64,000 bases of DNA from Oxalobacteraceae sp. CFBP 8761. Lineage in GTDB: Bacteria; Pseudomonadota; Gammaproteobacteria; Burkholderiales; Burkholderiaceae_D. The notes under the pieces are model-generated. The model was not told the DNA's origin, did not search any database, and was given only the letters and a program-made list of their open reading frames with translations. Shown piece by piece: positions 9,725-16,709 of the stretch. The stretch's first letter is position 1. Each line of letters opens with the position of its first letter. The stretch is from the NCBI GenBank assembly GCA_014841595.1, contig JACYUE010000005.1, forward strand, positions 62,001 through 126,000, written 5' to 3'. The translations under genes were made by a program, and so were the position numbers.

Positions 9725-12640
9725 ATGACCTCACTGCCACTGATCCTCCTCGTCCTTCTCCCCTTCGCGGGCGCCATCATTTCCGCCTGCCTGCCCAACA
9801 CCTCGCGCAACAGGCCCGCCGCCGCTGCCGGTGTGTTCACCCTGGCAGCGCTCATCATCGCCATCTCCAAATTCGACGAACTCGGCGCCGGCCAGGTGGT
9901 ACTGGAGCGTTATGAGTGGCTGCCGCTGTTCGGCCTGGACTTCATCGTGCGCATGGACGGCCTGGCCTGGCTGTTCTCGATCATGGTGCTCGGCATTGGC
10001 CTCCTGGTGATCCTGTACGCGCGCTACTACATGTCCAAGCAGGATCCGGTGGCGCGCTTCTATGCCTACATGCTGGCATTCATGGGTTCGATGATGGGCG
10101 TGGTCCTGTCCGGCAACCTGATCCAGCTGGTGGTGTTCTGGGAACTCACGAGCCTCACGTCCTTCCTGTTGATCGGCTACTGGCAGGACAGCAACGACGC
10201 CCGCCGCGGCGCGCGCATGGCGTTCACCGTCACCACCGCCGGCGGCCTGTGCCTGCTGACCGGCGTGCTGATCCTCGGCCACATCGTCGGCAGCTACGAG
10301 CTCGATGCGGTGCTCGCCGCCGGCGACCAGATCCGCGCCCATTCGCTGTACCTGCCGGCCCTGATCCTGGTGGCGCTCGGTGCGCTGACCAAGAGCGCGC
10401 AGTTCCCGTTCCACTTCTGGCTGCCGCACGCGATGGCCGCGCCGACGCCCGTGTCGGCCTATCTGCACTCGGCCACGATGGTCAAGGCCGGCGTGTTCCT
10501 GCTGATTCGCCTGTGGCCGGCGCTGGGCGGCACGCCCGAATGGACCTGGCTGATCGGCGGGGCCGGCGTCATCACGCTGCTACTGGGTTCCCTGTTCGCG
10601 ATCTTCCAGAACGACATGAAGGGGTTGCTGGCCTACTCGACCATCAGCCACCTGGGCCTGATCACGGTGTTGCTTGGCATCGGCACGCCGCTGTCGGTGG
10701 TGGCGGCAATCTTCCACGTGATGAACCACGCGATCTTCAAGGCCTCGCTGTTCATGGCTGTGGGCATCATCGACCACGAGACGGGCACCCGCGACATGCG
10801 CGTGCTGCGCGGCCTGCGCCGCGCGATGCCCGTCACCGCCGCGCTGGCGATCGTCGCGTCGGCCTCGATGGCCGGCGTACCGCTGATGAACGGCTTCCTG
10901 TCGAAAGAGATGTTCTTCGCCGAGACCGCACACGTGGGCGGCAGCGAAGACTGGACGATGTCGTATGCGGCAGTCGCGATGGGCATCTTCAGCGTGGCCT
11001 ATTCGCTGCGCTTCATCAGCGTGTTCTTCGGCCAGCTGGCCAAGGACCTGCCGAAAGAGCCGCACGAGCCGGTGCGCTGGATGCGCTTCCCGGTCGAATG
11101 CCTGGTGGTGCTGTGCATCGCCGTGGGCGTGATGCCCGAGCGCGTGGTGGGCGACATCCTGGCCGTTGCCTCGAGCTCCGTGCTGGGCGCGGCCATGCCG
11201 GCCTACGACCTGGCGATCTGGCACGGCTTCAACCTGGCGCTCGGGATGAGCGGCGCGGCCCTGGTGCTGGGCGCCCTGCTGTACTGGGTGCTGCTGCGCC
11301 GCCACGACCTGCGCGAACGCACGCGGGTACCGGTGCTGCACCGCCTGAAAGGCGCCCAAGCCTACGAGAGCACGATGCTGGCGCTGTCGCTGGGCGCGAC
11401 CTGGATCATCCGCCTGACCGGCACCCGGCGCCTGCAGCCGCAGCTGCTGGTGCTGATGTCGTTCATGATCGTCGTGCCGCTGCTGCTGGTCGATCCGTGG
11501 TTCAGCCTGCCGCCCGTGAACCTGCTGAATATCGAACCGCTGTTCGCCGTGCTGTGGCTGATCGGCGCCGCCTGCGCTGCCGGCGCGGCCTACAAGGCCA
11601 AGTACCACCGCCTGGCGGCACTGAGCATGGTTGGCGGCACCGGCATCGTCACCGCGATCACCTTCGTCTGGCTGTCGGCGCCCGACCTGGCGCTGACCCA
11701 GCTGATGGTCGAAACGGTGACCACGGTGCTGATCCTGCTCGGCCTGCGCTGGCTGCCGCCGCGCCTCGTGCCGAAGGTCCTCAAACTGACCAAGGCACCG
11801 CCAAGCACCTGGTTCCGGCGCTCGCGCGACAGCCTGATCGCCGTCGGCGGCGGCCTGGGTATCGCTGCGGCCAGCTACGCGGTGCTGATGCGTAGCCCGC
11901 CGCCGTCGATCGGCGAGTTTTTCGTGCTGCGCGCGCTCACCGAAGGCGGCGGCTCGAACGTGGTCAACGTGCTGCTGGTCGACTTCCGCGGGTTCGATAC
12001 GCTGGGCGAAGTGACCGTGCTGTCGGCCGTGGCGCTGACCGTGTACGCGCTGCTGCGCCGCTTCCGCCCGGCCACCGAATCGATCGCGATTCCCGTCCAG
12101 CAGGCCAGCGACGTCGATCCGACCAAGGACCAGGCGCCGGCCGCGCAGGCACGCCATGGCTACCTGATGATCCCGGCCGTCTACCTGCGCCTGCTGCTGC
12201 CGGTGATGGGCGTGATGGCCGCCTACTTCTTCATGCGCGGCCACAATCTGCCGGGCGGCGGCTTCGTCGCCGGCCTGATTTTTGCCACCGCGCTGATCGT
12301 GCAGTACATGGTCGCCGGCACCGACTGGGTCGAATCGCACCTGCGCCTGCGCCCGCACCGCTGGATTTCGTGGGGCCTGTTCTGCGCCTGCTTCACCGGC
12401 ATCGGCGCCTGGTTCCTCGGCTACCCGTTCCTGACCAGCCACACGGCCCACCTCGACCTGCCGCTGCTGGGTGAACTGCACGCGCCGAGCGCATTCATGT
12501 TCGACGTGGGCGTGTTCCTGGTCGTCGTCGGTTCGACCATGCTCACGCTCGTCGCGCTGGCCCACCAGTCGCTGCGCAGCCACCGCCTGGCCGCCGACGC
12601 CACGCGCGTCACCATTCCACCTGCCAAGGAAATCCTCTGA
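9725..12640 (+). CDS. mrpA: Mrp/Pha antiporter subunit A (fused A+B)
   Basis: A 971-residue polytopic membrane protein. The first 800 or so residues are MrpA: a NuoL/ND5-like proton-channel core with the conserved Glu and Lys helices (VFWELTSLTSFLLIGYW near residue 140; GALTKSAQFPFHFWLPHAMAAPTPVSAYLHSA near 220-250), followed by the extra MrpA helices. The last 150 residues are MrpB-like (PGGGFVAGLIFATALIVQYMVAG), so A and B are one polypeptide, as in PhaAB of rhizobia and many Proteobacteria. It is the main subunit of a multi-subunit Na+ or K+/H+ antiporter for pH and salt tolerance. The start at 9725 has AGGA 8 bp upstream; Mets at 9716 and 9719 overlap that site. The stop overlaps mrpC (TGATG). 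Confidence 0.95.
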   Translation: MTSLPLILLVLLPFAGAIISACLPNTSRNRPAAAAGVFTLAALIIAISKFDELGAGQVVLERYEWLPLFGLDFIVRMDGLAWLFSIMVLGIGLLVILYARYYMSKQDPVARFYAYMLAFMGSMMGVVLSGNLIQLVVFWELTSLTSFLLIGYWQDSNDARRGARMAFTVTTAGGLCLLTGVLILGHIVGSYELDAVLAAGDQIRAHSLYLPALILVALGALTKSAQFPFHFWLPHAMAAPTPVSAYLHSATMVKAGVFLLIRLWPALGGTPEWTWLIGGAGVITLLLGSLFAIFQNDMKGLLAYSTISHLGLITVLLGIGTPLSVVAAIFHVMNHAIFKASLFMAVGIIDHETGTRDMRVLRGLRRAMPVTAALAIVASASMAGVPLMNGFLSKEMFFAETAHVGGSEDWTMSYAAVAMGIFSVAYSLRFISVFFGQLAKDLPKEPHEPVRWMRFPVECLVVLCIAVGVMPERVVGDILAVASSSVLGAAMPAYDLAIWHGFNLALGMSGAALVLGALLYWVLLRRHDLRERTRVPVLHRLKGAQAYESTMLALSLGATWIIRLTGTRRLQPQLLVLMSFMIVVPLLLVDPWFSLPPVNLLNIEPLFAVLWLIGAACAAGAAYKAKYHRLAALSMVGGTGIVTAITFVWLSAPDLALTQLMVETVTTVLILLGLRWLPPRLVPKVLKLTKAPPSTWFRRSRDSLIAVGGGLGIAAASYAVLMRSPPPSIGEFFVLRALTEGGGSNVVNVLLVDFRGFDTLGEVTVLSAVALTVYALLRRFRPATESIAIPVQQASDVDPTKDQAPAAQARHGYLMIPAVYLRLLLPVMGVMAAYFFMRGHNLPGGGFVAGLIFATALIVQYMVAGTDWVESHLRLRPHRWISWGLFCACFTGIGAWFLGYPFLTSHTAHLDLPLLGELHAPSAFMFDVGVFLVVVGSTMLTLVALAHQSLRSHRLAADATRVTIPPAKEIL

Positions 12641-12984
12641 TGGAGCTTGTTCTTTCGCTTGCCATCGGCATCGTGTTCGCCTCCGGCATCTGGCTTGTCC
12701 TGCGTCCGCGCAGCTTCCAGGTGCTGTGCGGCCTGATGCTGATGTCGTACGCCGTCAACCTGTTCATCTTCGCGATGGGCCGCCTGTGGGTCGATGCGCC
12801 GCCGCTTACCCCGGCCGGCACGCTGCCCAATCCGGCCATCCTGGCCGACCCGCTGCCACAGGCTTTGGTGTTGACCGCGATCGTGATCGGCTTTGCCACC
12901 ACCGCCCTGTACCTGGTGGTGATGATCGGTTCACGCGGCCTGACCGGCACCGACCACGTTGACGGCCAGGAGCCCGATTTATGA
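12640..12984 (+). CDS. mrpC: Mrp/Pha antiporter subunit C
   Basis: 114 residues with three membrane helices, the NuoK-like small subunit of the Mrp complex. GLMLMSYAVNLFIFAMGRL and DPLPQALVLTAIVIGFATTALYLVV are characteristic of MrpC, the latter matching the NuoK-type helix that faces the antiporter channel. The gene starts inside the mrpA stop (TGATG) and ends inside the mrpD start (ATGA), so translation of the operon is probably coupled. The length is normal for the family. Confidence 0.95.
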   Translation: MELVLSLAIGIVFASGIWLVLRPRSFQVLCGLMLMSYAVNLFIFAMGRLWVDAPPLTPAGTLPNPAILADPLPQALVLTAIVIGFATTALYLVVMIGSRGLTGTDHVDGQEPDL

Positions 12985-14663
12985 GTCTGCACTGGACACA
13001 GCACCTGATCCTGGTGCCGGTAATACTGCCGCTGCTGGTCGGCGCCGCACTGGCCCCGCTCACGCAGGGCTGGCACCGCCTGAAGTTCTGGCTCAGCTAC
13101 GCGTCGATCCTGGGCCTCGTGGCCAACGCGCTGGCACTGGTCCACCTGACCGACGGCGGCGCCTGGCAAGACGGCATGGGCATCTACCTGGCCGGCAACT
13201 GGAGTGCGCCGTTCGGCATCGCGCTGCTGGCCGATCGCCTGAGCAGCATCATGCTGCTGCTGACCGCCCTGCTGGGCCTGGCCTCGCTGCACTTCACCAA
13301 ACAGCGCTGGGGCCGGATCGGCGTGCACTTCCACACGCTGTTCCAGTTCCTGCTGATGGGCATCAACGGCGCCTTCCTGACGCACGACCTGTTCAACCTG
13401 TTCGTGTTCTTCGAAGTGATGCTGGCTGCTTCATACGGCCTGGTGCTGCACGGGTATAACGCCGAGCGCATCCGCGCCAGCATGCAGTACATCGCGATCA
13501 ACCTGGCCGCCGCCCTGCTGTTCCTGCTCGGCCTGGCGCTGATCTACGCGACCACGGGCACGCTGAACATGGCCGATGTGGCGGGCCGCGTGCCGCTGCT
13601 GGCGGGCGACGACCTGGCGCTGTTCAAGATCGGCGCGACGATGATGGCGCTGACCTTCCTGACCAAGAGCGCGATGTGGCCACTGGGCTTCTGGCTGCCG
13701 ACCACCTACGCCGCCGCATCGCCGCCGGTCGCGGCCATGCTGGTGCTGATGACCAAGGTCGGCGCGTATGTCGTGCTGCGCCTGTGGCTGCTGATCTTCT
13801 CGGACGACGCCGGCGCCGCCGCCGGATTCGGCCAGGATGCGCTGCTGTATGGCGGCATGGCCACCATCGTGTTCGGCGCCGCCGGCATGCTCTCGACCGA
13901 CACGGCCGGACGCATGGCGGGTTACGCGGCGATCATCTCGTCCGGCACGCTGCTGGCGGTGATCGGTTACGGCCAGCCGAATCTGGTCACCGCCGGCATC
14001 TACTACCTGATCGGCTCGACGCTCGCGGTGGCTGCGTTCCTGCTGTTGATCGAGCTGATCGACCGCATCCGCACGCCGCGCTCGGCGATGCTGGCGCTGA
14101 CCATGGAAGCCTATGCGGTCGAAGACGCACCGGCCGAACCGGTCGGGCGCGGCGTGCCGGCCGTGATGGCGTTCCTGTCGCTGGCCTTTGCCGCGTGTGC
14201 GCTGATGATCGCCGGGCTCCCACCGCTGCCGGGCTTCATCGCTAAATTCGGCATGTTCCATGCGGTGCTCCATCCGCAGGTCGTGGCCACGGCCGCAAAC
14301 GGCGTCATGACGGGGCCGACGACGATCCCGACCGCCGGCTGGGTGCTGATCGCGCTGATCGTGCTGTCGGGCCTGATCGCCGTGATCTCGATGATGCGCT
14401 TCGGTGTGCGCACCTTCTGGGCCAGCGGCGTGCTGGTGCCGCCCAAGCTGCACCGCACCGAAGTGATGCCGATTATCTTCCTGCTGGGACTGGCGATCGG
14501 GATGACGATCCAGGCCAACGCGCTGTTTGGCTACCTGGCACGCGCCAGCGACGCGATCCATCGCCCGGCAACCTATATCGGCCGCGTGCTGTCCGAACCG
14601 ACCCTGCCCGGGCCGGCCTCATCGCCCGCGCCTACCCTCAACCTGACACCGGAGGCGCCATGA
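12981..14663 (+). CDS. mrpD: Mrp/Pha antiporter subunit D
   Basis: A 560-residue NuoM/N-like antiporter subunit with about 14 helices. It carries the conserved Glu helix (NLFVFFEVMLAASYGLVLHG near residue 145) and the Lys helix (LTFLTKSAMWPLGFWLPTTYAAASPPVAAML near residue 230-255), which form the proton path together with MrpA. The C-terminal tail after residue 530 is Pro-rich and cytoplasmic. It starts by ATGA overlap with mrpC and ends by ATGA overlap with mrpE, so all subunits should be made in similar amounts. The length is slightly above the usual 490-540 because of the tail. Confidence 0.95.
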   Translation: MSLHWTQHLILVPVILPLLVGAALAPLTQGWHRLKFWLSYASILGLVANALALVHLTDGGAWQDGMGIYLAGNWSAPFGIALLADRLSSIMLLLTALLGLASLHFTKQRWGRIGVHFHTLFQFLLMGINGAFLTHDLFNLFVFFEVMLAASYGLVLHGYNAERIRASMQYIAINLAAALLFLLGLALIYATTGTLNMADVAGRVPLLAGDDLALFKIGATMMALTFLTKSAMWPLGFWLPTTYAAASPPVAAMLVLMTKVGAYVVLRLWLLIFSDDAGAAAGFGQDALLYGGMATIVFGAAGMLSTDTAGRMAGYAAIISSGTLLAVIGYGQPNLVTAGIYYLIGSTLAVAAFLLLIELIDRIRTPRSAMLALTMEAYAVEDAPAEPVGRGVPAVMAFLSLAFAACALMIAGLPPLPGFIAKFGMFHAVLHPQVVATAANGVMTGPTTIPTAGWVLIALIVLSGLIAVISMMRFGVRTFWASGVLVPPKLHRTEVMPIIFLLGLAIGMTIQANALFGYLARASDAIHRPATYIGRVLSEPTLPGPASSPAPTLNLTPEAP

Positions 14664-15178
14664 AGCGCTGGCTCCCCCACCCCGTCGTCTCGCTGCTGCT
14701 GTGCGGCCTGTGGCTGCTGCTGAACCAGACGTTCTACCCGGGCCATGTCCTGCTCGGCGCCCTGCTCGGCATCGCCGCGCCGATCCTGACGCGGCATCTC
14801 AACCCGCTCGGCTACCCGCGCATGCGCGCGCCCGTCGTGGCGCTGCGCCTGCTCGGCTTCGCCTCGGTCGAGGTCGTGCGCTCGTGCTTCAACGTCAGCC
14901 GCGTAATCCTGTTTGCCGATTACGCCAACCTGAAGTCGGAATTCATCCGCGTGCCGCTGACGATGCGCGACGAGTACGGCCTGGCCGCGCTGTCGTGCCT
15001 GATCAACATGACGCCGGGCACGGTATGGACCGAGATCCAGCCCGACACCCATGAACTGGTCCTGCACGTGTTCGACCTGCACGATGCGGCCTGGTGGATC
15101 GACACCATCCAGACCCGCTACGAGCAACCCCTGATTGAAATCTTCGAGAAGAAAGGCCCCCATGGCGACCCTGCTTGA
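14660..15178 (+). CDS. mrpE: Mrp/Pha antiporter subunit E
   Basis: 172 residues: an N-terminal membrane region with two or three helices (HPVVSLLLCGLWLLLNQ and LLGALLGIAAPILT) and a soluble alpha/beta C-terminal half containing the MrpE signature LSCLINMTPGTVW and a LHVFDLHD segment. MrpE is needed for assembly of the antiporter rather than for ion movement itself. It overlaps mrpD by 4 bp, and its last codons overlap the mrpF start. The length is typical. Confidence 0.93.
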   Translation: MKRWLPHPVVSLLLCGLWLLLNQTFYPGHVLLGALLGIAAPILTRHLNPLGYPRMRAPVVALRLLGFASVEVVRSCFNVSRVILFADYANLKSEFIRVPLTMRDEYGLAALSCLINMTPGTVWTEIQPDTHELVLHVFDLHDAAWWIDTIQTRYEQPLIEIFEKKGPHGDPA

Positions 15179-15440
15179 ACTGTCGATCGGCTACGCCCTC
15201 GTGTGCGCCATGGCGGCAATGCTGCTGTGCGCCATACGCCTGCTGATCGGGCCCTCGGCCCACGACCGCGTGCTGGCGCTCGATACCCTGTGGATGTGCG
15301 GCATGCTGCTCGCGCTGGTGCTCGGTATCCGCTTCGGCACGCAAATCTATTTTGAGGTGGCGATGCTCATCGTGCTGGTCGGCTTCGTTTCGACCATCGC
15401 AATCGCCAAGTTCCTGATGCGCGGGGAGATCATCGAATGA
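15162..15440 (+). CDS. mrpF: Mrp/Pha antiporter subunit F
   Basis: 92 residues with three hydrophobic helices; RLLIGPSAHDRVLALDTLWM is the conserved MrpF cytoplasmic loop. I chose ATG 15162 because GAGAAGAAAGG lies just upstream and the product then starts at the first membrane helix; an upstream Met at 15135 would add a charged stretch inside mrpE. It overlaps mrpG by 4 bp. It is a small structural subunit of the antiporter complex. Confidence 0.93.
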   Translation: MATLLELSIGYALVCAMAAMLLCAIRLLIGPSAHDRVLALDTLWMCGMLLALVLGIRFGTQIYFEVAMLIVLVGFVSTIAIAKFLMRGEIIE

Positions 15441-15811
15441 ATGGCATCGAACACTTGCCCGACTGGGCTGCCCTCGTCGTCTCGCTGCTGTTGATCGTGG
15501 GCGCGAGCATCGTGCTGATCGGCGCGCTGGGCCTGCTGCGCCTGCGCACCTTCTACCAGCGCATCCACGGCCCGGCCATCACGGTCACGATCGGCGCCGG
15601 CAGCCTGCTGCTGGCCTCCATGCTGTACTTCACGGTCGCGCAATCCCGTCCCGTCGTGCATGAAGTGATCATCACGCTGTTCATCCTGCTCACGGCGCCC
15701 GTGGTGTCGATGATGATCATGCGCGCCGCCGTCTACCGCGATCTGCGGGCCCGCCGGCCCGATGCCGGCGCCACCGCCGGCGACGTCTACTCGATCGTCG
15801 ACGAAGAATAA
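15437..15811 (+). CDS. mrpG: Mrp/Pha antiporter subunit G
   Basis: 124 residues, the last subunit of the mrp operon. Three membrane helices contain the MrpG signature LGLLRLRTFYQRIHGPAIT, followed by a Thr/Pro-containing helix (FILLTAPVVSMMIMRAA) and a short acidic cytoplasmic tail. It starts inside the mrpF stop. No hairpin with a clear T-run follows in the next 60 bp. Confidence 0.93.
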   Translation: MNGIEHLPDWAALVVSLLLIVGASIVLIGALGLLRLRTFYQRIHGPAITVTIGAGSLLLASMLYFTVAQSRPVVHEVIITLFILLTAPVVSMMIMRAAVYRDLRARRPDAGATAGDVYSIVDEE

Positions 15812-15901
15812 GTCATGGGCCGGGGCCGATATGCGCCCCAGCCTGCCTCTCCCGTAGAGTAAATACAACACTCCTGTCATGACGTTGGCGCATCGCAGCA
15901 A

Positions 15902-15915
15902 TGATAGCGCTATCA
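15902..15915. promoter_or_regulatory. Perfect 14-bp palindrome, LacI-family operator candidate
   Basis: TGATAGCGCTATCA is a perfect palindrome with the central GC step typical of LacI/GntR(gamma)-type operators. A second palindrome of the same kind lies about 166 bp downstream, close to 16 helical turns, so the pair could support a DNA loop around the gntK promoter. Confidence 0.5.
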
Positions 15916-16000
15916 AGTCACGCCCTCGCGCGTCGAGTCAGCGGCCCCGAGCGACCTCGAAATTTCCTGCGAGACACCCACGCTGCCCCGCCGGATTGCA

Positions 16001-16031
16001 TTGCGTTGCAACATCGATATCTTGTATACAA
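16001..16031 (+). promoter_or_regulatory. Probable gntK promoter with an embedded TTGTATACAA palindrome
   Basis: TTGCGT (16001-16006) and TATACA (16025-16030) are 18 bp apart and fit a sigma70 promoter. The -10 lies inside the perfect 10-bp palindrome TTGTATACAA (16022-16031), which could itself be a GntR- or FadR-type operator. The LacI-type palindrome at 16069 would sit downstream of the start of transcription. Confidence 0.4.
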
Positions 16032-16068
16032 ATTTCATCACCTCGACAACACTGAAAAAAAGCGCGAT

Positions 16069-16080
16069 GTTAGCGCTAAC
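16069..16080. promoter_or_regulatory. Second LacI-family operator candidate, upstream of gntK
   Basis: GTTAGCGCTAAC is a perfect 12-bp palindrome 16 bp before the gntK start, just upstream of its ribosome site (GAGGAG). It shares the AGCGCT core with the palindrome at 15902. Position and form fit a repressor that blocks transcription when gluconate or a related sugar acid is absent. No LacI-family regulator is encoded in the window. Confidence 0.55.
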
Positions 16081-16096
16081 GAATTGAGGAGATACG

Positions 16097-16612
16097 ATGT
16101 CGGCAAGCAGCACATCCCCCGCCCTGCGCTGGGTTGTCATGGGGGTCAGCGGATCGGGCAAGAGCACGGTGGGGGCCTTGCTGGCCGCCCATGACGGCGT
16201 CCCGTTCCTCGAAGGCGATGCCTATCATCCGCCCGCCAACGTCAGCAAGATGAGCGCCGGCATCCCGCTCGACGACGATGACCGCGCCGGCTGGCTCGCC
16301 AGCCTGGCCGGCGAAATCCGCACCGCGCGTGAACAGGGTCATGGCCTGGTGCTGTCCTGCTCATCGCTGAAACGACGCTACCGCGACCTGTTGCGCGACG
16401 CCGATCCGGCGCTGCGCTTCATCCACCTGGCCGGCCCGCGCGAGCTGATCGCCAAGCGCATGACAAGCCGCCCCGGCCACTACATGCCGCCGTCGCTGCT
16501 CGAGAGCCAGCTGCGGATCCTCGAGCCGCTGCAGCTAGATGAAGCCGGCCTGACCCTCGACATCACGCTGGCGCCGCAGGCGCTGGTCGAACGCATCACG
16601 GCCAGCGCCTGA
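16097..16612 (+). CDS. gntK: Gluconokinase
   Basis: 171 residues, the normal length of bacterial thermoresistant-type gluconate kinase. The P-loop [13 protein letters not shown] is near residues 12-24, EGDAYHPPANVSKMSAGIPLDD is the gluconate-binding signature, and SCSSLKRRYRD and the lid segment MTSRPGHYMPPSLLESQ are all present. It phosphorylates D-gluconate to 6-phosphogluconate for the Entner-Doudoroff or pentose phosphate route. The ribosome site GAGGAG is 6 bp upstream. A gluconate permease is encoded 3 kb downstream in the same direction, with a TonB receptor between. Two palindromes upstream suggest control by a LacI-family repressor. Confidence 0.95.
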   Translation: MSASSTSPALRWVVMGVSGSGKSTVGALLAAHDGVPFLEGDAYHPPANVSKMSAGIPLDDDDRAGWLASLAGEIRTAREQGHGLVLSCSSLKRRYRDLLRDADPALRFIHLAGPRELIAKRMTSRPGHYMPPSLLESQLRILEPLQLDEAGLTLDITLAPQALVERITASA

Positions 16613-16709
16613 CCATCAGCGCAGCCTTTACCCATTTGCCAGCAGGCGCAGCCACCCACCCATAGAGGCGGCGCGCTTTCAACCAACGAGCATCGAGGAG
16701 ACAACCATC

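Noticed and set aside
10580..12583. A 667-codon minus-strand frame opposite mrpA
   Set aside because: It is an antisense shadow with repeated His, Gln and Arg; mrpA is unambiguous.
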